DNA of 64,000 nucleotides from Streptomyces canus (GTDB lineage Bacteria > Actinomycetota > Actinomycetes > Streptomycetales > Streptomycetaceae): the NCBI RefSeq assembly GCF_041435015.1, contig NZ_CP107989.1, positions 5,704,001 to 5,768,000 of the forward strand, in the 5' to 3' direction. The notes below the pieces were generated by a model. It was not told the origin of the DNA. It made no database searches and saw nothing but the letters and a program-made list of their open reading frames with translations. Shown here piece by piece: positions 23,596-32,495 of the stretch. A program made the translations under genes and the position numbers. Positions within the stretch are counted from its first letter, which is position 1. Each line of letters starts with the position of its first letter.

Positions 23596-25811
23596 ACCAC
23601 CAACGCGTCCAGCGCCACCGCCCCCTGCCCCCGGGGCAGCACCATCAGCGGGTTGATGTCGAGCTCCGCGACCTCGTCCCCCAGCTCCAGGGCCATGCGC
23701 TGCACGCGCAGCACGACCTCCACGAGGGCGTCGAGATCCGCGGCCGGCCGCCCCCGGACCCCGTCGAGGAGGGCCCGACCGCGCAGATCGTCCAGCATGT
23801 CCCGGGCCTGCTCCTCACCGAAGGGCGGCACGCGCACGGCCGTGTCCCGCAGCACCTCGACCAGGACCCCGCCGAGCCCGACCGTCACCGTCGGCCCGAA
23901 CAGCTCGTCGTGCGCGGCCCCCACGACCATCTCCACGCCCCGCTCGACCATCTGGCAGACCAGGACACCGTCCAGCGAGACGTCCTCGTAGCGGGCGATG
24001 TCGGTCAGCTCGCGGTAGGCGTCCCGTACTTGGCTGGCGGAGGTCAGGCCGATCTTCACCAGGCCCAGCTCGGTCTTGTGGGCGATCTTCGCGCCGGACG
24101 CCTTCATCACCACCGGATAGCCCACCAGGCCCGCCGCACGGACGGCCGCCGCCGCGCTGGTCACCAGCTGCTCGCGCGGCACCCGGATCCCGTACGCCCG
24201 CAGCAGCTGCTTCGCCGCGTGCTCGCTCAGCTGCTGGCCCGGGCGCATCAGGGCCTGTGCCTTGCGGAAGGAGGGCGAGGGGGTGCGCGGGGCCTCGTCG
24301 AAGGGGGAGCGGTAGCCGCTGACGAAGCGGTGGTGGTCGAGGTAGGCGCGGACCGCGGTGATGCAGTTGCCGACCGTGCGGAAGGTGGCCACCCGGGAGG
24401 AACCGAGCAGGACCTCGCGGTAGGCAGGCTCGGTGCCGACGGGCGAACCCCACACCACGCAGACCAGCTTGTCGGTCTGCTCGGCCGCGTCCACCAGGTC
24501 CTGCACCAGCCGGTCGCTCAGCGGAGGAAAGGGCCCGGTGACCGGACAGATCAGTACCCCGACCGAGGGGTCCGCGAGGATCGCGTCGATGATCTTCCGG
24601 CCGCGCCAGTCGCCGACCGGGTGCCCGCCGTTGTCGACGGGGTTGGCCACGCTCAGGAACTCCGGTATCCACTGGTGCAGTTCGGTCTGCTTCGCCTCCG
24701 GGAGAGTGGGGAGCCTGAGGCCCGCCTCCGTCGCCAGGTCGGCGAAGTGCGCGCCGGTGCCGCCCGAGATCGAGTAGACGACGACCCCCTCGGCGCGCGG
24801 CGGCCTCGCGCGGGCCAACAGGGCCGCGGTGTCCTGGAGTTCGTCGAGACCGTCGACGCGGATCACGCCGTACTGCCGCATCGCGGCGTCCACCACCGTG
24901 TCCGCGCCGGTGAGTTTGCCGGTGTGGGAGGCGGCCGTGCGGGCGCCGGTCTCGGTGCGGCCGACCTTGACCGCGACCACGGGCACCTTGCGGCGGGCGG
25001 CCCGGTCGGCGGCGAGCAGGAAGGAGCGGCCGTCCTTCAGGCCCTCGAGGTAGCAGGCGATGGCGCCGACCTCGGGACGCTCGGCGAAGTAGGAGAGGAA
25101 GTCGGCGCTCTCGAGATCGGCCTCGTTGCCGGTGGGGGCCCAGTGGGTGAGGCGGATGCCGAGCTCCTGGAGGGCGAAGACCGGGCGGCCCTGGTGTCCG
25201 GACTGGGTGATGAGGGCGATCCCGGGCCCGTCGAGGTCGTCGCGGAACGACGAGAAGGCGTTCAGGTTGGTGTTGGGCCCCAGCAGCCGCATCCCGGACT
25301 CCGTCACGGCGGCGGCGAGACGCTCCTGCGCCGCCACCCCCTCCTCGCCGGTCTCCGCGAAGCCGGAGGCGAAGACGACCGCGAACTTCACCTTGGCCTC
25401 GGCCAGTTGCCCGATCAGCGGAAGAGGCTCCGCGACCAGCAGAACGGCGAGATCGACCTGCTCGGGCAGGTCCGCGACGGCTGCCACACAGGGGATGCCG
25501 AAGACCGACGGGCGGGTCGGATGCACCGGGTGCAGCCGGGCTCCGACCCGGTCCGCCCAGTCGATCAACTGCCGGGTGACACCGGTGTTCGGACGGCCCT
25601 CGGCGTCCGAGGCGCCGATCACGGCGACCGACTCCGGACGGAAGAAGCGGTCCAGATCGGGGACGTCGGCATACAGCGGACGGCCGCCGACGTCGAGATC
25701 GTCGACCTCGGCGGGCCGGCCGTGGACGGCGGGCCCGGGTTGCTCGCCGCACGCGACGACCCGGGCCCGGCGGGAGTCGGTGGTGAGGGTGCCGTGGGTT
25801 GATCCAAGCAT
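23586..25811 (-). CDS. NDP-forming acyl-CoA synthetase (acetate-CoA ligase/Acs-family fusion)
   Basis: This 741-residue protein starts at ATG 25811. The N-terminal CoA-binding Rossmann domain (about 45-150, RPESVAVIGASDAEGRPN) and succinyl-CoA-ligase-like domains are followed by an ATP-grasp domain (about 510-741, YPVVMKASGAKIAHKTELG, near the end LDINPLMVLPRGQGAVALD). This is the alpha-beta fusion seen in ADP-forming acetyl/acyl-CoA synthetases and in protein acetyltransferases of the Pat type, but no GNAT domain is present. It probably activates a short acid or recovers energy from an acyl-CoA. Two tandem operators precede it. Confidence 0.88.
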   Translation of the reverse strand: MLGSTHGTLTTDSRRARVVACGEQPGPAVHGRPAEVDDLDVGGRPLYADVPDLDRFFRPESVAVIGASDAEGRPNTGVTRQLIDWADRVGARLHPVHPTRPSVFGIPCVAAVADLPEQVDLAVLLVAEPLPLIGQLAEAKVKFAVVFASGFAETGEEGVAAQERLAAAVTESGMRLLGPNTNLNAFSSFRDDLDGPGIALITQSGHQGRPVFALQELGIRLTHWAPTGNEADLESADFLSYFAERPEVGAIACYLEGLKDGRSFLLAADRAARRKVPVVAVKVGRTETGARTAASHTGKLTGADTVVDAAMRQYGVIRVDGLDELQDTAALLARARPPRAEGVVVYSISGGTGAHFADLATEAGLRLPTLPEAKQTELHQWIPEFLSVANPVDNGGHPVGDWRGRKIIDAILADPSVGVLICPVTGPFPPLSDRLVQDLVDAAEQTDKLVCVVWGSPVGTEPAYREVLLGSSRVATFRTVGNCITAVRAYLDHHRFVSGYRSPFDEAPRTPSPSFRKAQALMRPGQQLSEHAAKQLLRAYGIRVPREQLVTSAAAAVRAAGLVGYPVVMKASGAKIAHKTELGLVKIGLTSASQVRDAYRELTDIARYEDVSLDGVLVCQMVERGVEMVVGAAHDELFGPTVTVGLGGVLVEVLRDTAVRVPPFGEEQARDMLDDLRGRALLDGVRGRPAADLDALVEVVLRVQRMALELGDEVAELDINPLMVLPRGQGAVALDALVVCR

Positions 25812-25846
25812 CGGTCCGCCCGCTCCTGTCGTGACAGCACTAATAA

Positions 25847-25885
25847 CTGACGCAGTGTCAGATTACAGAACTGACGAGGTGTCAG
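25847..25885. promoter_or_regulatory. Operators E1 and E2, tandem exact copies
   Basis: CTGACGCAGTGTCAG (25847-25861) and CTGACGAGGTGTCAG (25871-25885) lie 24 bp centre to centre, a little over two helical turns. The nearer one is 35 bp from the start at 25811. A shorter palindrome, CTGTC-GT-GACAG (25826-25837), lies still closer to the start. Confidence 0.85.
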
Positions 25886-25917
25886 GAACGGGCGTGCACG
25901 CAAAGTTGATGCGCCGA

Positions 25918-27414
25918 CTACAGGACCGCGAGAACCTCCTTGGCCACTCGCTCGCCCGACCGCACCGCACCGTCCATGAAGCCCATCCAGTGCAGGGACG
26001 TCTCCGTACCGGCCCAGTGGATGCCGCCGACGGGGGTGCGCAGGGCGGGACCGTACTGGGTGAGCACTCCGGGCGCGCCGATGGAGACGGGGCCGCCGCG
26101 GGTGTAGGCCTCGTTGTTCCAGCGTTGCAGGACGAAGGAGGTGGGGGAGGCCGCTTTCGAGCCGAAGTACGTCACGTAGTCCTTGAGGACGGCCGCCTTG
26201 ACCTCCGCCTCGCTCGCCGCGTCGTACTTGCGGGCCTCGTCGGCCTCGATGAAGCCCATCAGGGCGCCGTAGGAGGCGTCGGGCGGGGAGTTGTCGAAGG
26301 TCGAGCTGATCACGCCGGTGTCGCTGACGACCTGGCCGTTGAGGCCGTCCGCCCGCCAGAAGGGGGTGTCGTAGATCGCGATCGCCTTGCCGACCGAGGC
26401 CATCGGAAGGCGCTGGGTGAGCTGGTCGCGGGCGGCGGGCAGCAGCGGGTCGTAGGTGATGCGGGCCGCGAGCGGCGGCGGTACGGCGACGACGACCCGT
26501 TTGGCCGTGACGGTGACCCCGTCGGCCGTGACGACGTACTTCGCGCCGGACTTGGCGATCGTGCGCACCGGGGCGTTCAGCACCACCCGGTCGCCCAGGG
26601 TAGCGGCGAGCTTGATCGGCACCAGCTGGGAGCCGCCGACGAAGCGCAGTTCCTGGGCGCCGCCCGCGGTCTCGGTGAGGCGTTCCAGGGTGCCGGGAGT
26701 AGTCTCGTTGCCGGCGGCGGCGATGTAGAAGAGGACGAACAGGAGGGAGAGCTCGCGCGGTTCGGCCGAGAAGATCGATGTGCAGGCCACGTCCAGGAGG
26801 AACTTGGCCGACGGGATCACGGCGTTGGCGCGCAGCCAGGTCTCGAAGGTCTGCCGGTCCCACTCCTCGGCCTTGGCGGCGGTCCAGGGCGCGTCGAGCG
26901 GGATCGTCTTGGCCATGTCGTCGAGGGAGGCCTGGACGATCGCCGCGTTGGCGAGACCGGCGGCGTCGATCGGCGGGACCGAGCCGAGGAGGCCGTCGGT
27001 GGCGTAGGGGGTCTTCTTGCCGTCCTTGTAGAGCAGGTTCTTGCCGGTGTTGTAGGTGGCGAAGGTCCCCACCCCGAGCGAGTCCGCAAGGGCCTTGATG
27101 CGGTCCTGGGTGGGGCCGATGAACTCGCCGCCGCCCTCGGTGACACCGCCGCCCGCCAGGGGCAGGTTGAGGACCCGGCCGCCGACCCGGTCACGGGCCT
27201 CCAGTACGGCGACGGTCTTGCCGCCCGCGACCAGGTCACGGGCCGCGGTGAGCCCGGCGAGACCGCCGCCGACGATCGCGACGTCCACGTCACGGGTGGC
27301 GGCGGATGCGGGGGAGGCGGCGGTGCCGGTCAGGGTGACGGCACCGGCCGCCGCGGCGGCACCGCCGAGCAGGGAGCGCCGGGAGAGCGGGGGGAGCTGT
27401 CTTTCGCGTGCCAC
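25918..27414 (-). CDS. Tat-exported flavin monoamine oxidase family protein
   Basis: This 498-residue protein starts at GTG 27414 with GGAGG upstream; the longer frame lacks a ribosome binding site. The N-terminus carries a twin-arginine signal (RRSLLGGAAAAAGAV) ending near ASPASA, so a folded FAD-containing protein should be exported. The dinucleotide-binding motif VAIVGGGLAGLTAARDLVAG follows at once. The C-terminal FAD contact region reads GGIHWAGTETSLHWMGFMDGAVRSGERVA, typical of amine oxidases. The likely reaction is oxidative deamination of an amine with hydrogen peroxide release. No regulon operator precedes it; the tandem operators at 25847-25885 lie beyond its 3' end. Confidence 0.9.
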   Translation of the reverse strand: MARERQLPPLSRRSLLGGAAAAAGAVTLTGTAASPASAATRDVDVAIVGGGLAGLTAARDLVAGGKTVAVLEARDRVGGRVLNLPLAGGGVTEGGGEFIGPTQDRIKALADSLGVGTFATYNTGKNLLYKDGKKTPYATDGLLGSVPPIDAAGLANAAIVQASLDDMAKTIPLDAPWTAAKAEEWDRQTFETWLRANAVIPSAKFLLDVACTSIFSAEPRELSLLFVLFYIAAAGNETTPGTLERLTETAGGAQELRFVGGSQLVPIKLAATLGDRVVLNAPVRTIAKSGAKYVVTADGVTVTAKRVVVAVPPPLAARITYDPLLPAARDQLTQRLPMASVGKAIAIYDTPFWRADGLNGQVVSDTGVISSTFDNSPPDASYGALMGFIEADEARKYDAASEAEVKAAVLKDYVTYFGSKAASPTSFVLQRWNNEAYTRGGPVSIGAPGVLTQYGPALRTPVGGIHWAGTETSLHWMGFMDGAVRSGERVAKEVLAVL

Positions 27415-27562
27415 GTGCGTCCTCCGTGGTGGAGAGAGTGTGGAGCTAGAACATGAGAAGTGTTCACATTCTGGCCCCGCACGGTGGCACACGACAACGC
27501 TCCCGTCACATCTGGCACATGAGTAACGGGAGTCGTACTGAAGAGAGTTGAGGTTTCCTACG

Positions 27563-28756
27563 TCAGACGGGAAGCCGCGAGAGCCGGCCCGCGCCGTCCT
27601 TCTCGACGGCCTTCGCGATCTTCTCCGCGTCGATCGCCACCTCGCGGAAGGTGCCGCTGATGGGAGTGACGTAGCCGGTGAAGAACAGTCCTGGGGTCTC
27701 GTCGGGGCAGCGGGAGCCGTTGACGACCGGTCTGCCCTGGGTGTCGAGGACGCCGAGGTGGCCTACCAGGCCCTCCAGCGAGCAGGAGTACCCGGTCGCC
27801 GCGATCACCGCGTCCGGACCGACGCGGGTGCCGTCGGCGAGCAGGACCTCGCCGTCCTCGAAGCCCTCCACGGCGGCCACCACCTCGACCTTGCCCTTGC
27901 GGACCGCGTCGATGAGGCCGACGTCCTGGACCGGGATGGCGCCCTCCTTGACCCGGCTGTAGAGCCCGGTGTCGGGGCGGGGCAGCCCGTGCTCCGACAG
28001 GTCGGGCACGCTGAGCTTCGCCATGGGCCGGGCCAGCCGGTCCACGAGGCCGACCGGCAGCCGCCGTACGAGAACGCCCGTGTACTGGGCTGCCCAGCCG
28101 GCCGTGGAGCGGCGGACGATGTGCGGGGCGGTGCGCACGGACAGCCGTACCCGCGAGGCGCCGCCCTCGACCAGGTCCACGGCGATCTCGGCACCCGTGT
28201 TGCCCACGCCGACGACGAGGACGTCACGGCCGGCGTAGGGCTCGGGGTTGCGGTACGCGCCGGCGTGCAGGAGCTCGCCCTTGTACGTGTCGCGGCCCGG
28301 CCAGTCCGGCAGCAGCGGGGTGTGGTTGTAGCCGGTGGCGACGACCACCGCGGCGCCGGTCAGCTCGCGGCCGCCGGTGGCGTGCAGCAGCCAGCCGGTG
28401 CCGTCGGGGGTGCGCTCGACGCGGGAGACCTCGACGCCGGTGACGGTCTCCAGCTCGTGGAACTCGGCGTACTTCTCCAGGTAGCGCACCACGTCGTCGC
28501 GGGCGACCCAGCGGCCGAAGCGGCGGGGCATCGGGAGGCCCGGCAGGGCCGACAGACGGCGGGTGGTGTGCAGGTGCAGCCGGTCGTAGTGGCGCCGCCA
28601 GGAGGCGCCGACGTGCTCGGACTTCTCCAGGACGACCGCGCGGATGCCCCGGGCGCGCAGCGCGTACGCGACGGAGAGTCCGGCCGGACCGCCGCCGACG
28701 ACGTAGACGGGGCGACCGGGCTGGTCGGGGCGGTCTGCGGGTGTGGAGTCGGCCAT
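27563..28756 (-). CDS. Flavin-containing monooxygenase-type NAD(P)-binding protein
   Basis: The start is ATG 28756, giving 397 residues; upstream frame belongs to shadow sequence of the next gene. Two Rossmann motifs are visible: FAD-type VYVVGGGPAGLSVAYALRA at about 17-35 and NADPH-type DVLVVGVGNTGAEIAVDL at about 175-195, with ATGYNHTPLLPDWPG between. This arrangement is that of class B flavoprotein monooxygenases (FMO/Baeyer-Villiger) or YpdA-like reductases. The FMO fingerprint FxGxxxHxxxY is not clear, so a reductase role is possible. It forms no obvious operon with its neighbours. Confidence 0.85.
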   Translation of the reverse strand: MADSTPADRPDQPGRPVYVVGGGPAGLSVAYALRARGIRAVVLEKSEHVGASWRRHYDRLHLHTTRRLSALPGLPMPRRFGRWVARDDVVRYLEKYAEFHELETVTGVEVSRVERTPDGTGWLLHATGGRELTGAAVVVATGYNHTPLLPDWPGRDTYKGELLHAGAYRNPEPYAGRDVLVVGVGNTGAEIAVDLVEGGASRVRLSVRTAPHIVRRSTAGWAAQYTGVLVRRLPVGLVDRLARPMAKLSVPDLSEHGLPRPDTGLYSRVKEGAIPVQDVGLIDAVRKGKVEVVAAVEGFEDGEVLLADGTRVGPDAVIAATGYSCSLEGLVGHLGVLDTQGRPVVNGSRCPDETPGLFFTGYVTPISGTFREVAIDAEKIAKAVEKDGAGRLSRLPV

Positions 28757-28903
28757 GAGCGCGAGCGTAATCAGACAGCGCGTTGATGGGTCTCGGTCAA
28801 GACGGGAATTGGTTGCGGATCGATCACGGCTGTAGGAGAGGTGGGTGGGACCTGTGGCGTAGGTCACCTGGTTGTGCGGGTACGGAAAAGTCACGGAGAA
28901 AGG

Positions 28904-28944
28904 CCACGGCGCCGGGCCCGCGGGTGCGGGGCTCGGCGCCGTGG
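28904..28944 (-). terminator. Hairpin terminator downstream of the secreted esterase gene
   Basis: Perfect 11-bp arms (28904-28914 CCACGGCGCCG, 28934-28944 its complement) flank a 19-base loop, 64 bp beyond the esterase stop and before the monooxygenase gene. Confidence 0.65.
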
Positions 28945-29007
28945 CGTGCGGCGGCCGGAAACTGACGGGAAACCGGGGCCGCGGTACAGCGGTTCCTACG
29001 GCATGGG

Positions 29008-30663
29008 TTACTTCTTCTTGGCCTTCTTGTAGCCCGTGACCTTGGCGATCCAGGTGATGAAGTCGCCGGGGTCGGTGTTGGCGCCGTGGCCCTCGTCCCA
29101 GTAGTAGAGGTGGTCGACCTCGTCGCCGAGGTTCTCGGCGCGGGCGGCGAGGTTCGCGGAGATGACGTGCGAGGTGTCGGTGTCGTTCGTGCCGAGGCGG
29201 ATCCACCAGTGCTTCGAGCGGCGCCCGTTGACCTTCTCCACGAGGTGGTACATCGGGTTCATCAGGTTCAGCAGCTCGGGGATGTCGCTCTCGACGCGCT
29301 TGGTGGACAGGCCCGTGGTGTCGTTCTTGGCGCCGTACACGGTGAAGTGGCGGTTCGCGGTCGTGGCCGAGCCGAACTCGTTGTTCTCGCCGGCCGACAG
29401 GTCGAAGGCGTCGAAGGCCGGCACGGTCTTCTTGCGGGCGCCGACGTGGGTGAGGAAGCCGGCCCAGGTGAAGGTGGCCGTGCCGTTCTTCCAGGTGATG
29501 AAGGTGTTCTTGGCGAGGTAGGTCTCCCGGTCGGAGTCCGACAGGGCCGCGAGATAGGTGGTGGCCGAGGGCTCCATGTACTGCTTGAGCAGGTACGCGT
29601 CGTAGTTCCGGGCGGTGAGGGTGCCGAAGCCCGAGCCCTTGAGGCCGCGCAGCCTCAACTTCGCCTGGTACTCGGCGAACTGCGACCCGAGGTCCTTGGA
29701 GACCGTCTGGTCGACCTGCTTTCCGGTGCCGAGGGCGTTGGTCCCCCAGTTCCACTCGTAGGCGCCGTCGGCGTGCTCCAGATCGGTGATGGGGCACCAC
29801 GCGCCCACCGCGAAGATCGCGTCGGAGGCGTCGGCCGCGCCGATCTCCTTCAGGTGCTCGTCGTAGAGCGGGCTGTCGCCGGAGGCGCCGAGCAGGGTGG
29901 ACACGGCACCGCCCGCGCTGGTGCCGGCGGAGACGATCCGGTCGACGTTGCCGGGGATGCGCCCCTTGTTCGCCTTCACGTACCGGACGGCCGCCTTGAG
30001 GTCGACGATCACGGCCGGAGCGCTGCCGTAGTACTCGCCGTCGGAGTTCTTGAGTCCACGACCACGGGCACCGGGCTCGACGACGACGTACCCGGCTGCC
30101 AGGGCCAGGAGCTGGTTGGTGTTCATGGCGCCGCCGGTGGCGTTGGTGTTGCCGTTGGCACCGGGCGCCGAGGCGGAGGCGCTCGCGGTGGGCGAGGCGG
30201 AGGCGCTGGAGGTGGGAGCCCCGCTCGGTGCGCCGCCTCCCGCCCCGCCGCCCATGCTCGCGCCTCCGACGCCGGCGGCGTCGGCCACGGAGGACGGCAT
30301 GTACCCGCCGACGGAGTTGGCGAGCAGGATCGGCGCGTTGCTCGCGTCGACCGCCGTGCCGTCGATCTCGACCGGCACGCTGACGTTCAGCGACTGGTAG
30401 GTCGCGTCGACCGGCTTGGAGACGTAGGTGATCGCCTTCCAGAAGTGGTAGGTGACCGCGTGCTCGGTTCCCTCGGTGTCCGTGACCGTCGTCGTCAGCT
30501 CGGTGTAGGCGTCGGGGTCGAAGGCGAGGCTGCCGTCGCTGCTCTTGGAGGCGTTGCCGGTCGCCGCATTGGCGTACAGGGCGATGCCTCCGACGGCCGC
30601 GACCCCGGCCGTCGCACCGATGCCGATGACGACGTTCCTGCGCTTGATTGCCCTGTGCTTCAC
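29008..30663 (-). CDS. Secreted tannase/feruloyl-esterase-like alpha/beta hydrolase
   Basis: This 551-residue protein starts at GTG 30663 with GAGGGAG. A basic start (MKHRAIKRRN) and a hydrophobic helix ending near ANAATG form a signal peptide. The nucleophile elbow is GTSAGG, and a late His lies in DEGHGANTD. A low-complexity linker of Gly, Ala, Ser and Pro (about 135-185) interrupts the N-terminal part, and the tail is Lys-rich. The fold pattern resembles subtype B tannases and related carboxylesterases, so it may release aromatic or other acids from esters outside the cell. Operator F lies between it and the divergent DoxX gene, but 155 bp from this start. Confidence 0.78.
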   Translation of the reverse strand: MKHRAIKRRNVVIGIGATAGVAAVGGIALYANAATGNASKSSDGSLAFDPDAYTELTTTVTDTEGTEHAVTYHFWKAITYVSKPVDATYQSLNVSVPVEIDGTAVDASNAPILLANSVGGYMPSSVADAAGVGGASMGGGAGGGAPSGAPTSSASASPTASASASAPGANGNTNATGGAMNTNQLLALAAGYVVVEPGARGRGLKNSDGEYYGSAPAVIVDLKAAVRYVKANKGRIPGNVDRIVSAGTSAGGAVSTLLGASGDSPLYDEHLKEIGAADASDAIFAVGAWCPITDLEHADGAYEWNWGTNALGTGKQVDQTVSKDLGSQFAEYQAKLRLRGLKGSGFGTLTARNYDAYLLKQYMEPSATTYLAALSDSDRETYLAKNTFITWKNGTATFTWAGFLTHVGARKKTVPAFDAFDLSAGENNEFGSATTANRHFTVYGAKNDTTGLSTKRVESDIPELLNLMNPMYHLVEKVNGRRSKHWWIRLGTNDTDTSHVISANLAARAENLGDEVDHLYYWDEGHGANTDPGDFITWIAKVTGYKKAKKK

Positions 30664-30818
30664 GGTTGGCTCCCTCGGCGTTTTTGCTGGCGGGAACGAA
30701 CGTAGCCGCGTCTTCGACAAAATTGCCAACAATCCGCGGGGATTCATGGGGGACCCACAGCTGCCAGGCGCACGCACAGGATTCTCGCCGCGACCGCGGT
30801 CTTCCCGGGGTCCGCGAT

Positions 30819-30833
30819 CTGACGTACCGTCAG
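30819..30833. promoter_or_regulatory. Operator F, exact, five bases before a start codon
   Basis: The sequence CTGACGTACCGTCAG occupies the place where the ribosome binding site of the DoxX gene (ATG 30839) would be. It must therefore overlap the promoter of a leaderless transcript or block translation-proximal transcription. Confidence 0.85.
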
Positions 30834-30838
30834 ATTCC

Positions 30839-31285
30839 ATGGACACGATCTGGCTGACCGGCGCGCAATGGCTGGCCGTCCTGCGCATCGGCCTCGGGCT
30901 GTGGTGGCTGGAGAGCTGGCGGCACAAGGACAAGAGGACGTGGTTCGAGGGCGGCGGCATCACCTGGGCCGCGGACATCGCCGCCAAGCACCGCTGGACC
31001 CCGGTCCGCAGCGGCTTCGACGTACTGGTCGCGCCCCGCCCCAGGACGATGGCGTACGTCGTCGCGTACGCCGAACTCGCCCTCGGCGCGGGCCTGATCC
31101 TCGGCTTCCTGACCCCGCTCGCGCTGGTCGGCGGCCTGCTCCTGAACGTCCTCTACTTCACGCTCATGATCCACGACTGGGCCGAACAGGGACAGAACTC
31201 GATGATGGCCCTCATCTCGCTCGTGGCCCTGTTCGCGATGTCCTGGCAGACATGGTCGCTCGACGCCGCGCTGGGCTGGTTCTGA
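30839..31285 (+). CDS. DoxX-like four-helix membrane protein
   Basis: From ATG 30839 the product has 148 residues; no Shine-Dalgarno sequence is present because the operator fills that space. Four hydrophobic helices are apparent (around LAVLRIGLGLWWL, VAYAELALGAGLIL, LALVGGLLLNVLYFTL and MALISLVALFAM). DoxX-family proteins include the small subunit of thiosulfate:quinone oxidoreductase and proteins linked to redox stress. Here the context suggests a membrane redox role in the catabolic regulon. The stop overlaps the start of the DUF35 gene (TGATG). Confidence 0.85.
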   Translation: MDTIWLTGAQWLAVLRIGLGLWWLESWRHKDKRTWFEGGGITWAADIAAKHRWTPVRSGFDVLVAPRPRTMAYVVAYAELALGAGLILGFLTPLALVGGLLLNVLYFTLMIHDWAEQGQNSMMALISLVALFAMSWQTWSLDAALGWF

Positions 31286-31698
31286 TGGGCGCGAGGTACG
31301 ACCTGCCGGAGGCGGACGCCTTCACGCGGACCTACTGGGACGCGGCCGCGCGGGGCGTCCTGCTGCTCAGGCACTGCGGGACCTGCGACCAGGTCCACCA
31401 CTATCCCCGTGAGTTCTGCCCGCGCTGCTGGAGCGAGGACGTCACCTGGTCCCCGGCCACCGGCCGCGCCACGCTCCACACCTGGTCCGTCGTCCACCGC
31501 AACGACCTGCCGCCCTTCAAGGACCGCACCCCGTACGTCGCCGCCGTCGTCGACCTCGCCGAGGGCCCCCGGATGATGACGGAGATCGTCGGCTGCGCGC
31601 ACGACGACCTGCGGGCCGGGCTGGACCTGGAGGCCGTCTTCCCGGACGGCGTGCCGAAATTCAGGGCGCGCGGGGCGGGCAGGGGCGGTTGGGGGTGA
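31285..31698 (+). CDS. DUF35 Zn-ribbon/OB-fold protein
   Basis: This 137-residue protein starts at ATG 31285 in a TGATG overlap. An N-terminal helix leads to a rubredoxin-like zinc ribbon with Cys31, Cys34, Cys45 and Cys48, then an OB-fold that begins at GRATLHTWSVVHRN. DUF35 proteins bind acyl-CoA and serve as partners of thiolase-fold enzymes, for example ChsH2 with the aldolase Ltp2 in steroid side-chain removal. No thiolase gene adjoins this copy; the nearest is at 35824. Its C-terminal coding region is duplicated just downstream. Confidence 0.88.
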   Translation: MGARYDLPEADAFTRTYWDAAARGVLLLRHCGTCDQVHHYPREFCPRCWSEDVTWSPATGRATLHTWSVVHRNDLPPFKDRTPYVAAVVDLAEGPRMMTEIVGCAHDDLRAGLDLEAVFPDGVPKFRARGAGRGGWG

Positions 31699-31731
31699 GT
31701 GATGGGCGTCGGCCTGGGTGGGGATGCGTTG

Positions 31732-31851
31732 ATGGTGAGGGAGGTCGTCGGTTGTGCCGGTGAGGACCTGTGGGCCGGCCTTGGCCTGGAGGGGGTCTTC
31801 CCGGACGGGGTGCCGAAATTCAGGCCGCGCGGGACGTCCGGGGCGGTTTGA
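31732..31851 (+). pseudogene. Duplicated C-terminal fragment of the DUF35 gene
   Basis: A 39-codon open frame (MVREVVGCAGEDLWAGLGLE..., then VFPDGVPKFRPRG) closely matches the last 40 codons of the DUF35 gene at 31285-31698, with the identical stretch VFPDGVPKFR. It lacks the zinc ribbon and most of the OB-fold. It is best explained as a remnant of a tandem duplication, or of a second DUF35 gene whose 5' part was lost. Confidence 0.75.
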
Positions 31852-31859
31852 ATAGACGG

Positions 31860-32456
31860 ATGACCGACGTCGACGATCAGCACCTCATCCGCCCCTTCAC
31901 CCCGCTGCACGGCCACGGCCTGCGCCTGTGCGCCTGGGACGCGGACTCCGGCGCCCAGGCCCAGGACTGGCTGCGCGGCGCGCTGGACCCCGAGTTCGGG
32001 CGCTGGAACACCCCTCTCACCCTGATCCACGACCTCGACGGCGCCCGTGCCGGCATGCGACGCAGGGCCGAACAGGCGGCGCAGGGCACGAGCGTGTCGT
32101 ACCGGATCACGGACGAGTCGAGCGGTACGACGCTCGGACACCTCGGCATCAACGTCATCGACCACGTCTTCCGCACCGCCCGCGTCGGCTACTGGGTGCT
32201 GCCCGAGGCCCGCGGCCACGGGGTGGCCACCCGCGCCCTCCGCCTCGGCGCCCACTGGGCCCTCACCGACCTCGGCCTGCACCGGCTGGAACTGGGCCAC
32301 GCCCTCGGCCACGGGGCCTCCTGCACCGTCGCCGAACGCTGCGGCTTCCGCTACGAGGGCACGCTGCGGGGCGCGATGTTCGAGTCGGGGCGGCACGACG
32401 CGTTCCGGGACGTGCACCTGCACGCCCGACTGGCGACGGACCCGGAGCCGTCGTAA
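31860..32456 (+). CDS. GNAT-family N-acetyltransferase (RimJ/RimL type)
   Basis: This 198-residue protein starts at ATG 31860, eight bases after the duplicated DUF35 fragment. It has the acetyltransferase_3 layout: LIRPFTPLHGHGLRLCAWD, then GHLGINVIDHVFRTARVGYWVLPEARGHGVATRALRLGA with the acetyl-CoA loop, and ERCGFRYEGTLRGAMFESGRHDAFRDV at the end. Family members acetylate protein N-termini, aminoglycosides or small amines. The substrate cannot be told. Confidence 0.9.
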   Translation: MTDVDDQHLIRPFTPLHGHGLRLCAWDADSGAQAQDWLRGALDPEFGRWNTPLTLIHDLDGARAGMRRRAEQAAQGTSVSYRITDESSGTTLGHLGINVIDHVFRTARVGYWVLPEARGHGVATRALRLGAHWALTDLGLHRLELGHALGHGASCTVAERCGFRYEGTLRGAMFESGRHDAFRDVHLHARLATDPEPS

Positions 32457-32495
32457 TTCGGAGGCGTCCGGCGCGCTCGCGCAGGATCATGAGAC

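Noticed and set aside
29800..30987. Longer start for the secreted esterase and fused long frame into the monooxygenase
   Set aside because: A signal peptide with a ribosome binding site fixes the esterase start at 30663, and the monooxygenase has its own ATG at 28756.
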